A stretch of 64,000 nucleotides of DNA from Glandiceps talaboti. Its lineage: Eukaryota > Hemichordata > Enteropneusta > Spengelidae. Position numbers and translations under genes: made by a program. Position 1 is the stretch's first letter, and the number at the start of each line of letters is the position of its first letter. Where the stretch lies: contig NC_135560.1 of the NCBI RefSeq assembly GCF_964340395.1, positions 18,322,598 to 18,386,597 on the forward strand, written 5' to 3'. A model generated the notes under the pieces. The model was not told where the DNA came from and made no database searches. It saw only the letters and a program-made list of their open reading frames with translations. Below are positions 24,051-37,570 of this stretch, piece after piece.

Positions 24051-25179
24051 AGACTGTGATATTTTGTTGCACTGTTGACTAATGAAATTAAGTTTTGTTG
24101 AGAATTCTACACAGTGAATGAAACTATTTGAACATATCTCATATAACACTATATTAAATGATCAATATCTGGTCTTGGTCATATTGACCTATCTTGAAAA
24201 TGGGGACAATAAGCTTTTAGATCATTTAAATTTCAAAATGCCAAATTGTTTGAGATTTTATTTTTTTTTAAATTCACACATGCACTAAAATAACGGGTTG
24301 GCTGGACATATTCAATGTCGAATTAAAACTTTAGCTCTTTCTCTATTGACTAAAAATTACATTTTAGGCCTAAAGCTATTACAGGGCATTCAACAGGACA
24401 CTGATTTAGGAGTTCCTTTCCTTTTTACCTTTCGTAAGGAAGGTTTTGTATTAGGTTGAAAAGTCTGTCTCTGTGTGTGTGTGTGTGTGTGTGTATCACC
24501 ATTTTCTAAAAAAATTTTGTAGACGTGTTCCGTAGGGTAATGGCAAGAACTTATTAGGTTTTGGTAAACATTCCATGAATATTAATGAGCAATTTATGTA
24601 ATTAATGCTTTTCGGTAATTAGGCCATATCTCGAGAATGCATGCTTCAAATTCATTATAACTTGGTACATACATTTGCTATACCAAAGCGCATCTGTCCT
24701 GAAAATATTATCGATTTAGCCTTAATTTTTAATAATTTATTGGCATATTTCGGTAATTAGATGCCATGGCCACACAAAAGAAAGTTGTTGTTTGTGGTCA
24801 GGAAACGTTGCCTAAAAGTGGTGTGACAACACAAATTCTTTTGTTAATTGTTCATGATTAGTTCTGCAGTTGTCTTCCCTGAGGTAGCAATTAAACGGGT
24901 GTGCATATCCCGGGTATGTAGGGGATCGATATCACGAAAGCCAAGTGAAGTCGAGGATGGCAAGCTTTCCTGTGCTGACAACTAACTTTCATTGGGACTT
25001 GAAAAATCACAGATATAGAGCTAAATTTCTTGCATAAATCATGAAATTGCAAGATTAGACCCTTACGGAAGGCATTCAGTTTAAATCTGGTTCCAGACAG
25101 TGATCATATGGTCATTCACGTATCGCGTATCATGCAAGGGAGTATTACACGCGACTAGCTGACAAAGTGAGAATTTCAA

Positions 25180-25291
25180 TAAACTTGGGGGGTCATGTTC
25201 ACCCTTTGACCTTATCGTGTACACTTTGTCGCAAGGTTTCAAATACTAGGCTAGGTGCTGTACTATAATACTGTCAGCTGTACTGAGTGCA
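25180..25291 (+). promoter_or_regulatory. MCEE proximal promoter with nuclear-receptor-like site
   Basis: The minus strand of 25199-25212 reads AGGTCAAAGGGTGA: two direct half-sites AGGTCA and GGGTGA two bases apart (or a degenerate DR1). It lies about 80 bp before the ATG in a CpG-raised stretch. Control by HNF4/PPAR/RXR-class receptors is an inference only. Confidence 0.3.
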
Positions 25292-28200
25292 ATGGCGATG
25301 CTTCGTAGTTTGTCCAGAGCCGTCTTACAACTAAAACACATCGTAAGTATGAATTATTTTAGATAGCATGTTGTTGCCAAGGCCTTACACATCTCGTGTA
25401 GCTTGAGCCGTTGTGGTATCGGTATTGTTGCATATTTCTTAGTCACACCAAATTTCACACTAATGTTACCACACACGAATATCACACAGTACAGTAATTT
25501 TTTGTTACATGTGATATATGATCTTTATTACGCTACACATACTACCAGAGAGTGTTGTATGGTATAAATTTTGAAAAAACAAATTTTTTTGACAGTCTAA
25601 TGTAAGGCATAAATAGACTTTGTTCTTTTTAACAGACAATGAGTAAAATATATAGGACTGTAATTGATAGCTGTACAAACTAATTGAAATCTTTTTATTT
25701 TGATTTAGCCATCTGTTGCTGGTATCCAGTCATACTGCACTAAGAATACAGATAAAATATGGAACCTTGGAAAGTTGAACCATGTGGCTATAGCAGTACC
25801 GAATCTAGGTAAATTAGTGTTCTAGTAAAGTTGAGACATTAGAACATTTATGTTTAGAATCTGAGGAGTCTAATTCAGGTTGATAAAAGTATCAATATGT
25901 TAGAAAAAATATAAACATTCCATGTAGTAAATAGTAAAGGTACGACCAAATTAGGGAGAGTATAGTGTTTGAATTAGGCTACACAATATTTTTACATCTC
26001 ACATTTTCTTTGTTGCGAATTACACAAACTCAATACATTGCAAAAAAAAGCTAACAAAAAATGTGTAAAATGTCATTGTACATACAATAACAAACATTTT
26101 ACACATTTTATTAATCTTGTGTTATTGAGATACAAACAAGGACTTGGCATATGTTGTTTCACAATGATTTTTTCAAATAGGAAGCCATAATAAAATTGTT
26201 TTATAAATACCCCAATCATCATCCATATGACCACTTTAATGCCTTGGTGTAAAGAATTTCTTGAGATCTTCACATCAAGACAAGTCTCTGGGCTACTTTG
26301 TCCATGATCCTTTGCTTTCTCCATGCCATACTTTGATTCATGTTTCAAATGTAACATATTCCTTGTACTACTTGCATAGTTTGTTTATATTATAAATAAT
26401 TTCTGTTTTTCTAACTCTTTGTCCCAGAGAAGGCCACAGCTTTGTACAGAGATGTTTTAGGAGCCGAAGTTAGTGAACCTATGGTAAGAATTATAGACTG
26501 CTACCTGTGAGAGGGAGAGGGTTGTGAGATGGTTGTCATATCTCCTCAAACTGTTCATATTTTCAATATCTATGGCTTATAGGGAAAGTTTCTGAAAAAT
26601 GTTTATTGTTTATCTGGCTGAAAATGTAGCCATCTAAAGAGGGTGAAAATGCATCGCCCTATAATGCCATCTGGGGCGCGTTCGGTATACAAAACGCCCG
26701 CGGACGTTTCAAAACGTTTTGTTCCCAAACGACTAATTGTCATAGTTTTTCGTGGGCAACCTGGGACAAAGGAAGGCGGAAGAGTGAGGTGACTCGCCAA
26801 AAGCCAAGATGGCGGCCACGAATTCTCACTTCATCGGCGAACTTGAGTTTTTGTGTAGGAATATTTAGTGCACATTAGTTTTGATTCCGCACTACAAAAA
26901 AGTTCATGGAATTGGTAATTTACAATTGGCAACGGTATTTAGAAATACAAATACCCGTCAGCATAATGGTATGATCGATTTGACGTACATTGAGCAATGC
27001 AAGATAAACTTGGGGTCAGGTCACAGGTCAAAGATCACTTCGTTAGTGTAAGAATAGTGTATGCATACATAGCAGGCCTTTTTTTAGGCATTCTAGTATC
27101 CTGACAGTACTGCAAAGGAGTGATTTAACTATGCGCGTCATCTTTTCAGTGATGAGTGCTGAATGTACACAAAATGCGACAATCTTCTGTTTGAATGTGC
27201 CGCCATCTTTTGTTTTTCACGCGCAACATGCATTATACGGTTCGGAACAGGGCCAGGGCACCCTGGCCAAACAATGACAAAACGTTTTGACTACCGAACG
27301 CGCCCCTGATCTCTTGTATTATTTGTGGTTGCAGAGTACATTGTGCCCTCAACGACCTTCTCTATCAGTTACTTTGTTTATAGGATTTAACGTTGAGGGC
27401 ACTGTTCAATTTCTGATTCAAACATGCATGGATGGATCATCAAATTTAATCACTAGCTAGCCTTTCAGTGTAGTGTTGTAAATAGTAAGCCCTCAGGGAT
27501 TTATTTGCTATAAATGTAGGCAGAACAACAGCTGATAAATAGTAAAAACAGGACAGATTGAGATGAATAATAAAACTAGGCAAGATGTCTCTGAGTGCAT
27601 ACAGTCAATACTGCTGGTCCTCAAGTCTTCTTGTCTTTCAGTATTTGTTTTTAGAGGTGTGTCATCTCCAATAACATCTCCAGTTTTAGACAACTGAGGT
27701 CTAAAAATTTCCCAAACAGGCAAAAATATATAACTTCAAGAGCACAAAAAACTGAGCTTTTAAAGACCAAGGTTTCAATCCTAGGTTCTCACATTAGTGT
27801 TATCTTATCAGTGGAGCCAAAAGGATTACATTGGATTAATATGAGCTTAGCCAGAAAAACTGTTTTCACCAAAAATCTATCCCCATATGAAAGTTGTCAC
27901 TGTGAGTAGTAACTTTATCAATCAGTCTTTAAATACATGACCTTGATATCACATGCTTATATAATGCCCATTGAAAAATACATGGGTATGTTCAGCTCTG
28001 CAGTAATGCTCTGTGTCAAGCCCAGCATGCTATGACCAAATATGGTATATGGCATGCAGTAGATTGTTGCATATCAAGCCCTGCCTATTAAAACCAAATA
28101 TGGAATAATGGACCAAATCTACTTTATGATTGACAGTAATTTCCTAAAAGCTGTGTCTTTAATTTTGTGAAAGCTCTCAATATTGGTTTCTTCATATTAC

Positions 28201-31200
28201 TGTTGTCACGAGGCAAATGACAAAACCCTTTTATGAATCACACATGAGTTGTATAGATTTCAGTGGTATGGTTCAAACACCTTTTACAGTAAGACTCTCC
28301 AAATGTATAACCTTGGGCTTAGAAACCCAAAATTTCTTCAAATACCTCAGTTTTTAGTCATCTATATTAATGCTTAGTCATCATCTATGAGATCATTGTT
28401 CATGATATCAATGGTAAATTAATATGCCGCTAAAATTGATATTTTTGGGGTTCTTTTTTCGGTTACCATAGTAACATGTATCATGCAGGGCATTTGTTAG
28501 AGTCTTTAAAAGAAACGTATCAACCAAGTCCCAGCTAAAAAACTACCACTCCAAGCATTTGATTGAAATAAGAAAGATATGTGAGCAACCAAACAGTGCC
28601 ACTAGTATAATAGTTGAAAAGAATACTAGCAAGCCATTCAATTGGGTGGTTATCCATTGTGTTTGGTGACCTGCCTTGAGGCCTTCCCTTCGGGGACTTT
28701 TAACTCATCTAAAGAGATTTGTAACTCCTATTCTCTGATGGCATAAATCACATTTCAACACCTGAAGCAGGGGGGCAAGACATACCATTTGGTCAACAGG
28801 GGAGTGCTGATGGTGTGTTTCTGTAGTAACATATGGCATGTTATTCATTTTAGACACTGTGGTAGCTCCACATTACATTGACATACCTGGACATGAAAGT
28901 AGTGTAGTCTGTAAACCTTAGACATAATGTACAGAGTTTGAATTCCTGCTGTTCAATTTTTAGCAAACCTGAATCCAGAAAGTGGAATAATCCAGCAATG
29001 TTCAATTTTTGGTGACCGTATTGAAGGTTGTTAACCTGAAATGACTTGTCTAATGTGTTTTACCTGTCAACGGGTGTAGACAGCAAGTCAGCAATCCTCA
29101 GTTCATTTTGACTTATGGTTCTAACAGCTGGTCTAACAAAATGGCACATTCAATAAATCTCCAGCAAAACCATGCCTTGTAAAATTTTACTATGACATTA
29201 CCATTGTAGAGAAACTCATAGACTGCCGACAGTGAATCAGTCAGCATACACACCTTGTTTGTTTTGAAAGTAAAAACTTAGCCTGTGAGAAAGAGCACAG
29301 CTGACCTGTGAAAGATAACTCACTGCACTAGGTTGTCACTCCTATAAAAGCAATCTAGTAATCTATAACCCAACTGCCCTTCATTCCAAAGTCATCTAAC
29401 TCACTCACTGTATTGGACTGTCATTCCAAAGTCATCTAACTCACTCACTGTATTGGACTGTCATTCCAAAGTCATCTAACTCACTCACTGTGTTGAACTG
29501 TCATTCCAAAGTCGTCTAACTCACTCTACTGGACTGGACTGTCATTCCAACAAAAAGTTATCGAACTCACTGTACTGGACTGACATTCCAACAAAAGTCA
29601 TCTGAAACTCACTCATCATTCCAATGAAAGTTGTCAAAGTTATAAATAGCCAAATTTCATACCATATGAATAATTCATATATAAATAGTTTTGTTACATC
29701 AAACTGTAAACAGAGTTTCTATATATTGATAGCCTTGTCAAAAAATAAACCAATACGAGAATAAAAGTAAGGCAGTCAAATAAAGTCACAAAGTTATGAA
29801 AAAATTGATGCTAGTTAGTGTTAAATTTTCAAGACAAGTCAAAGCAGTATACATTCTTTCATATCAAACATGGTTAGGTGAATGAGAGTGTTCAATTAGT
29901 TATTGTTAGTCTTCGGAAGCATTACTATAGATGTGTCTGACTCACAAACTCTAGGTACAGGCACTGCATAGAAAGTGGAACAATAATTTGTACCAGTTTG
30001 TACACATCAATGTCTGTACATTCTTTACCCTAGGTTTCATTGCTCAGTATGAATCCCTGTTGATACAAAGATCTGTCAAAAGTTTCAGTGTTGTATATAC
30101 ATATAGCTTGCAGTCACACCCATAGCAGTGGAGGTGTTAGTATAAATTGCATTCAAATCTAAACAACAATGATGTACTATTTGGGTCAATTTTTTCTCCG
30201 TGTGAAATCAATTCATTGATCGATTGATTGAAAGTTTTGAAATTCATGCATGGGAAATGGTATCGGTATCTATCAATGTGATTAGAAAATGTACTTAGAT
30301 TTGGAAAACAAATATTGTACATATGGAACACTTTTATGTCATGCATATAGGAGAATTCAGAAAATGATATCTGACCAATGATAAATGATAATGACAGAGA
30401 ATGACCCCTGACATCAGTACAGTGAATGACCATTGATATAAATACGGAGTGTACATATACAGAGTAACCAGTGACATGACATACATGAAGAGAGTGACCA
30501 CTAATATCCATAGTGACCACTGATATCCATAGTAACCACTGATATACATACAGTGACCACCGATATCCATAGTCACCACTGCAGTGACTACTGACATGTA
30601 TATGAAGATGACGACTGCCGTGCACAGAGTTACCACTGAAATACATAGTGACCATTGACATACATACAGTGACCACTGACATGCATAGAGTGACCATTAA
30701 CATGCATATAGTGACAACAGACGTACATAGAGAAAGTGACCACTGATATACATACAAAGTGATCTCTGACATGCATAAAGAAAGGGACTGTTGTTACATA
30801 AATAGAATGACCATAGACGTGCACACAGAGTGACCACTGATATCCATACACATAATGACCACTGACATCCATAGAGTGACTACTGACATCCATACACAGA
30901 TGACCAATGAATGTAAGAGTGACCACTGGCATGCATATACTTTCTTGATCGGTTGCAATTACTGTTACAACAGTTACAAACAACACTTACCTTTATCTAC
31001 AGGCATTGAAGTGTTCAATGCCACTGATTAAGATGATGAATATGAACTGGATATTTTCTATATCATTTGTAGGATTTACCAGAACATGGAGTAACAACTG
31101 TCTTTATTCTTCTGGGAAACAGTAAACTAGAACTTCTTTATCCACTGGGAGACAAAAGCCCAATTCAAGGTTTCCTTGACAAGAAACCAGGTGGTGGAAT

Positions 31201-33681
31201 GCATCATATATGCATAGAGGTGAGAATAACTTTTCAATAATTTTAGCATATTGAGGACAGGTGATAAAACCAGGAGAAGGATTGCAATGTTGACAGCATG
31301 TTAACTTTCATTAACTGCAGTCCTCATTATTTTAGTTTTCAACCATTCTGATAATTGTGTAGCATATTCATTTTGAATTTGTATTGGCTAAATGACAAAT
31401 TAAAACAACAAAGACACTAATACACTGCCAATGCTCAGAACTTGTTCAAAAGCCATCATTACGTGATGAGATAATAATATTAGTACCATGATCAGATAAA
31501 GAGTAAATATTAGATGTATCTCATATAGTATGTCATAGCAGCAGTTGCTGTCCACTGTAATCATTTCCCATCACACACAGTATAAGTTATGAATACTTAC
31601 CAATGGAAGTGGCAGTTGCTGTCCACTGTAGCCATTTCCCATCACACAGAGTATAAATTATGAATACTTACCAATGCAAGAAGTAGCAGTTGCTGTCCAC
31701 TGTAGCCATTTCCCATCACACAGAGTATAAGTTATGAATACATGCCAGTGGTAGCGACAGTTTCTGTCCACTGTAGTCATTTCCCAGCACACAGAGTACA
31801 AGTTATGAATACATGTAATGCCACGTGTAGTGGCTGTTGCTGTCCGCTACAAACAGAGTGTAAGTTTGGAGTACTTGCTAGTTGTGTTAGCAGTTGCTGT
31901 TCACTTAAACCATTTCTCATCAATTTCAAATAGAGATAAGTTAGGAATACATGCCAGTTGTACCGATAGTTACTTTGCACTATTATAGTGATATCCCATC
32001 AAACAGAGTGTAAATTTCAAATCATTCACAGTGTCAGTTGTAATGTATGTTTGTACATTTTGACCATTGTCTACATCTTACTATTTACTGCTTTATCATA
32101 TAATTTGAATCAAACATTGTATAGAATGGAATCACATTTATACAAGTGATGTCTTGATATCTGATGGCATACTTATAACACTTTCCATTGGAGTTTATAT
32201 TTTCCCAAGTGACATTGATTCAAACAAACATCTATTTACTCATGGCTCCATACCAATGGTCTTATACTTTCTCAAGTGAAACCAACCCAAACAAAGATTT
32301 ATTTTCAAATAATTGATCTCTCCATGCAAATGGTGTTGTTTTCTCCCAAGTGAACAAAAACTTATTTTACTTATATCTCTTTGCTAATGATCATCTTATA
32401 CTTTCCCAAGTAAAACCACTTCAAGCAAACATCTATTTTATATATATATCTCTATGGTAATTGTCCTTTATACTTTCCCAAGTAACAGTGACCCAAACAA
32501 TCAGCTTTTTGAACATTACTACTCTTGATACTCTTAATGCTTTCAAAAGCTGGAAGTCTTATGGGTTTATCAATTCCTTAATCAATGGGTGGTAGCGGTT
32601 GGCTGAGCAGTAAAGGGGTCTTGTGTCAGTATGGATGAGTGGTAACTATTTAACATGCTTCATTGCTCCTGCCAATGCTGCAGCCTTAATTATATATCTG
32701 TGTAAGTTGGAGAGTTGCATTTCACATCAATGGAGTCATGTCTGATCTTGCCAGAAAAACCAATGGAATGACAGTCTCTTGTGACATTAAAATAAATGGG
32801 AATTATTAAACAGACATGGATGAGTGTACGAGGAGTGTACTTGTAATTTCTAAAAATCATATAGGATATTGAAAGAATGCCAGGTGGTAGGAACGTATGA
32901 AAATGACTATAGATACTAAATGAGCACTATGAGGTCTAGATCACAGCTTATCGTATATTAATGTATGTTACTTGATTGCACAGGAATAGTTGTACACTTC
33001 TATCCCAGGAGATTTGTGAATGGGTTCTTTAAGATTTACAACACAATGCAATAGAGAGGGTTTAAAAGAATGTGACCTTAGGAACTCATTGAGTGGTTTA
33101 GACAGACACTTGATGAATCTGTCCACTACATTTATATAGTAGCTTTGGATTGCCACAGGTGACAACCATAGTGGTTAGTGTAGTATGTACCCAAGTTAGC
33201 AGGGAATTATGCACAACAACAAGGTTTATATAAGCAAACACTATTCATAAACTTCCATTTGAAACTCCAGACTTTCTCCTTTTAGATTTGTGAGTAAAAT
33301 TTTCTTCCATCAAAATATATTTTTGCTAAAGTTGTTGAACAATTTTCAGAATTCGCAAGAGCCAACTACTTGAGTGATTTCTAATGTCCATTGATTTATT
33401 TAACCATATGCAGCCCACTAATTGCTGTAAATAAAATGTTAGTCATTGCCATCGGGGACAAAAATACAAGCCCAGAATGTACTGACCATATTTTGCCTTG
33501 CCTTTCACATGACTGCCAAGACTTTTTCAGTTGGGGTTGTGTAGCAAATAAGAAATACTGTGATAGTCTCTGTCGAAGTAAATACTTTGCTTCACTAGAA
33601 CTTTCCCTAGACATAGTCCCAACTTGTCTATCATGACTGACTATATGCACTGGTATGTCTGACTGGCTAGGTGACTAGCCA

Positions 33682-33718
<37 letters not shown>

Positions 33719-35277
33719 TCTACTTTATTAGTCTGTGTGATTGGTATTAGCATAAAGATGGAATGAGATAATCCAAAGTTCTGTATGTAAACTCATTTAG
33801 ACTTTTATACAAATAAACCAATATTGGCATTTGCAACTTTTGATTAATGTTTGTACCAACAGTAGAATGGAACTTGGTATTTGCATATCAACGACTCAAA
33901 TTTGCATATCAGTGAACTAACCAATGCACTGATAAAAAATTCATATCAAGAAATTTAAAAAAAGAATAAAACTTGACTTGTGCCCTGAATGTCCTGCTTA
34001 ATTTGAGATTCATTGCTATAAAAACAATGACTGATTACTATATTTAGATATGCTATTACGCGGTCAACTTCATTGCATAATTTTCAGAGAGAAAAGTTTC
34101 CTGCGTTTCATGGCATGGTCGACATCATACACAATAACCCTGCAGATCTGGTGTAGGACAGCCTTTGGAGTTCTGAATTCATCACATTCCACATCTGACT
34201 TGCAAAAAATGTCAGCAATTACCAATATCAAAGGTGATAGCGGTGTAGTATTGTATCAGCTGTTTACCATGTGAGCAGTTATTTTGAAAAGCTAGCTTGT
34301 TCCAACAGCACATGTTACATGTACACCAGCATGAATTGTATCCACACAGTGAGAACTCAAACAGAAGTATCAACGGATTCATGCAAGTGAGTCTCATTCC
34401 AGGAACAAAAATGAATGATATCTAACTATTACTCTGTATGTGTCAAATATTGTTGTTTCACATGTAACTATTGATCACCTGTGGTTGTCCTGGCTTATGG
34501 ACATGCATTAGGACAATAGGACAAAGTTACATTGATAAACTATTGTGATATATTTACTTTATGCAAATTAAATATTCTGACAGAGACTATAACATGTACG
34601 TTTACTAATCAACAACTGCAAACGAAACTGTTTGTCTTTGTAATCTAGCAAAATAGTTCCAGTTTGATTTCTGTCAATATAGAAAACAGTTTAGGTTGAT
34701 TTATGGACTGCTACGTCGCCATCACTTTTGCTATAGAAAACATTGTATCATACATTGTTCGAATATATGAGGCATGTAAGAAATAAATATACTGACATGT
34801 TGAAGACACCCTTATTGTGCCATCAACTACTCTAACAATACTAAATGATTTTACTGCCATCGAAGGCATGCATCAATAGTGTAATCAAAGTTTTATGTAA
34901 GTATGTTCACTCAAGTAAAAAAGGTTATAGATCCAGCTTATACCAGGTTTGCCATTGTATGACTTAGTATTAATTAGTAGAGAGAATCAAGCTGTGAAGG
35001 TGTCTTGCTGTCTAATACATTGTAAGATGAACAGCAGTGACATTCACCACCTAGTACGTTTATCATGTCTATCTTAGTATAATGACACTAAGTATTATAA
35101 GCCTTTTCTGTCATTTATTTTTAGGTGGACAATATCAAAGGAGCAATGAAGGACCTTGCTGAACATAAAGTTCGTGCTTTGAGCAAAGAACCACGGATTG
35201 GTGCCCATGGAAAACCTGTCATTTTTCTACACCCAAAAGATTGTGGTGGTGTTTTGGTAGAACTTGAAGAGGCATAG
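25292..35277 (+). CDS. MCEE: MCEE, methylmalonyl-CoA epimerase, complete, five exons
   Basis: Exons: 25292-25342, 25709-25808, 26428-26483, 31073-31219, 35125-35277 (stop TAG 35275-35277); 168 residues, human about 176. Residues 1 to about 30 are basic and lack acids (MAMLRSLSRAVLQLKHI), fitting a mitochondrial presequence. The rest is the glyoxalase/VOC fold: LNHVAIAVPNLEKA with His42, LELLYPLGDKSPI with Glu89, GGMHHICIEVDNI with His113/114, and IGAHGKPVIFLHPKDCGGVLVELEEA with Glu164; these positions correspond to the metal-binding/catalytic residues of the family. Known reaction: (S)- to (R)-methylmalonyl-CoA, between propionyl-CoA carboxylase and methylmalonyl-CoA mutase in the mitochondrial matrix. 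Introns 3 (4.6 kb) and 4 (3.9 kb) are swollen by tandem repeats and a transposon. A possible poly(A) signal is AATAAA at 35908-35913. Confidence 0.96.
26671..27308. mobile_element. 638-bp non-autonomous DNA-transposon-like element in MCEE intron 3
   Basis: Termini CTGGGGCGCGTTCGGTA and TACCGAACGCGCCCCTG are inverted repeats. Subterminal CAAAACGTTTTG occurs near both ends (about 26712 and 27278), and AAGATGGCGGC near the left is mirrored by GCCGCCATCTTTTG near the right. The element is far richer in CpG than the surrounding intron. No transposase frame is present. Flanks show only a short ATCT similarity, so I do not call a target duplication. Confidence 0.7.
29382..29625. repeat. 40-bp minisatellite, MCEE intron 3
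   Basis: About six units built on CATTCCAAAGTCATCTAACT then CACTCACTGTATTGGACTGT. The first three are nearly identical; later copies shorten and change to CATTCCAACAAAAGT. Confidence 0.85.
30400..30935. repeat. Degenerate minisatellite of about 19-24 bp, MCEE intron 3
   Basis: More than twenty irregular copies around AGTGACCACTGAYATNCATA, with spacing that varies by a few bases. Minus-strand frames reading VVTLCMSV-like repeats come from this array and are not genes. Confidence 0.8.
31538..32000. repeat. Degenerate tandem repeat of about 71-77 bp, MCEE intron 4
   Basis: Six or so copies of a unit containing GCAGTTGCTGTCCACTGTAG, CATTTCCCATCACACAGAGT and ATAAGTTATGAATACTTACC. The third and fourth copies are the most alike; the last two are truncated and diverged. 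Confidence 0.8.
32190..32510. repeat. Degenerate tandem repeat of about 65-80 bp, MCEE intron 4
   Basis: Five copies of a block reading TTATACTTTCCCAAGTGAAA, then CCAAACAAACATCTATTT, then a CTC(C/T)ATGCCAATGGTC-like stretch. It is a separate family from the preceding array, about 190 bp away. Confidence 0.7.
33677..33717. repeat. (GTCT)n microsatellite, MCEE intron 4
   Basis: About ten GTCT units, flanked by imperfect TCTATT on the right. Confidence 0.85.
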
Positions 35278-35344
35278 TTTGTCAATAATCAGACATTTTT
35301 AGAAACCATTGTAGTGGAGACGAGTATGATAGTACATAGATAGC

Positions 35345-35670
35345 CTAGTGGGTAGACAGAGATAGTGAACACCTGGGGAGAGGGCTACTCCCATGTATAT
35401 GTGTCGCTCTTTGTGGTGGGTTTTCTAGCCCTTTTGGGTCCACTTTGCATTATTTTCGATTTTACTTGGTTTAATATGTGGTCCATTGTCCTTTACCAAA
35501 TCATAACTGCCCCAAATGTTGCCTCCTAAGGAAAATGTATTTGGGTCTAAACTTTCATCTTTTAAAAGCCTGTAATGGTCTGAAATGGGGTATTGATTTT
35601 TGGTCATAAATGGGTCTAAAGTGGGGCCTTGTTTCCAGCACTGGTCACTGGTACCACACCTGGAGGTGGA
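35345..35670 (+). repeat. Dispersed repeat, family R2, copy 1
   Basis: Aligns in the same orientation with 57685-58075. Shared ordered blocks: GGGCTACTCCC, ATGTGTCGC, GTCCATTGTCCTTTACCAA, TGTTGCCTC, GTCTAAACTTTCATCTTTTA and GTTTCCAGCACTGGYCAC. It begins about 70 bp after the MCEE stop and is therefore probably within its 3' UTR. Confidence 0.75.
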
Positions 35671-36654
35671 AATAGAAGAAAGGTATATGTGCTGTACAGA
35701 AATGAATGTCTAACAGTCTCTGTGGTAATTGATGCAAAGACAGCATATGATAATGTGACACATAATATTTTTTTTTTGAAAAGAGAGATAAAAATTGATA
35801 TCAGAAAGAGATTGTTTTTCTCCATGTTTGACTATGCATGCATTTGTACAGTGTAAATAAGTAGTACTTTATTATAGTGACCTGTGAATATACACTTACA
35901 AATTACCAATAAAAAGAACTGAAGATAAATAAATCATCCAGCCTATCAGGCTTGTTTGTCACTATGAAATTATTAACTAGAAAAGGGAAAAGACCACAAT
36001 CATAACAAGTAAAGAATAGTAACAGTACTACGACTGTGTATGCTTCCATATATGCATATCAATTAGTGTTTGTGCATGTACATGTTTTTTAGTTCCAATA
36101 TGTATTATTGGATATAAATTTATCATCTGAGTAAGATATATCTGTGTATCTGGCTAACTTTCCATGTAAAAAAAATAACTTACTTTACCAGTCAGTTAAC
36201 ACAACTTTATCAGTAACCCACACCTCACTAGTAGATACATGCAAACAGGTCATCAATTGCAGCCTATATCACCTGGATTTTGTGTATTACTTCATAACCT
36301 TTTAGTCTTATAGGTGTGTAACATTTTGCTACGAATTATTGTATTTTATAAAATAATTTACCAATTTTTAATTTGTATCCTGAAAGCATTGAATATAACC
36401 ATATAATGCCACTATACATTGTATATCTGGTTAAGGTTATGGACTCAAGTAAAGATCTTGCTGATCACATCGTTTTTGTACTGTGATTCATTGACATTGC
36501 AATATTTTACTTGACTGGTTATGCTATCAATGATTACACAATATCTTCAGAGAAGCTAGTTTTGCCAAAGTTCACTTTGCATTGTGGTTACATGATTTGT
36601 TTCTCACTTATGTACTTTTTTCCTCACACTCATCCTTGGGTCATTTATACCAAT

Positions 36655-37570
36655 AACCTTCGTTCAGAGACAGCAGTGAAACACCCTGGATTCGCTCCTT
36701 CAGAGATAGATGCCAATCACTGTAAATATGTTCCTTCTGAGACAATAGCTCCCATAACCCTAGATATGTTCCTTTAGAGATACCTGCCCATAATAATCCT
36801 AAATACTGCACGTTCCTTCTAAGGTAGCTGCTCATAACCCTAGATATTCTCCTCGGATATCTACCCATCACCCAACACATGCTCCTTCAGCAATAGCTGC
36901 CCAAAGCCTAAATATATTCCTTCTGAGGTAGCTGCCCATCAACCTTTTTATATACTCCAATTGAGATAAATGCCTATACCCTAGATAAGCCCCTTCTTTG
37001 ATAGCTGCCATATCTTTAGATATCCCAAGAGAGCTGCCCATGGTCCTAAATATGCCCCTGAAATAGCTGTACCTTGCACTATAAAGCTGTGCATCACTCT
37101 AGCTAAGACGGCTATCCATTGTCTTTGATATGTTCCTTCTGTAGCACCTGCTCATCACGATATACATGTCCCTGAGATAGCACCAGTCTCCCTAGATACT
37201 CTGATACTCCTTCTGACATAACTGCCAATCTTCATAGCTATACCACCTTGCTGCCTATCACCCTAAATGTACTCCTTGTATAATATCTGCCCATCATCCT
37301 ACACATACCTTTCGAGCTGTGCATCCCCTACACATACACTTCTGAGACAGCTGCCCATCACCCTATATATGCTGTCCATCCTCACATATACTTCTTCTGA
37401 GACGGCTGCCCATCACCCTATATGCTTGAGATGTCTACTCATTATCCTGTACATGCTGCCTTAAAGATAGCTACCCATCACCTTAGATTTGCTCTGTTTT
37501 CGAGTTATTTACCCTTGTCTTTGATATATTCCTTCTGAGGTGGCTGCCTCTCATCCTAAATATGCTCCTT
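36655..37570. repeat. Long degenerate minisatellite of about 36-40 bp downstream of MCEE
   Basis: About twenty or more irregular copies of a unit built on CTCCTTCTGAGATAGCTGCC followed by CATCACCCTAAATATG. Adjacent copies differ by several bases and indels, so the array is old. Confidence 0.8.

Larger units (their letters stand above)
21380..25291. other. Metaxin 3' region and MCEE upstream intergenic stretch
   Basis: No exon recognised. Possible metaxin poly(A) signals: ATTAAA 21486-21491, AATAAA 21836-21841 and 21895-21900. It contains an inverted repeat pair (21683-21722 / 22265-22304), a foldback (23933-24050) and a GT microsatellite near 24473-24495. From about 24.88 kb CpG density rises towards the MCEE start. 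The stretch 24420-24800 looks repetitive (blocks such as GGTAATTAGG recur), but no second copy was found here. Confidence 0.6.

Noticed and set aside
24420-24800. Possible coding or structured element upstream of MCEE
   Set aside because: It looks like old repetitive DNA with a GT run; no second copy, frame or stem was found in the window.
30137-30986. Minus-strand frames of 100-211 codons with VVT/MSV repeats
   Set aside because: They translate a degenerate minisatellite inside an MCEE intron; there is no start context, domain or splice support.
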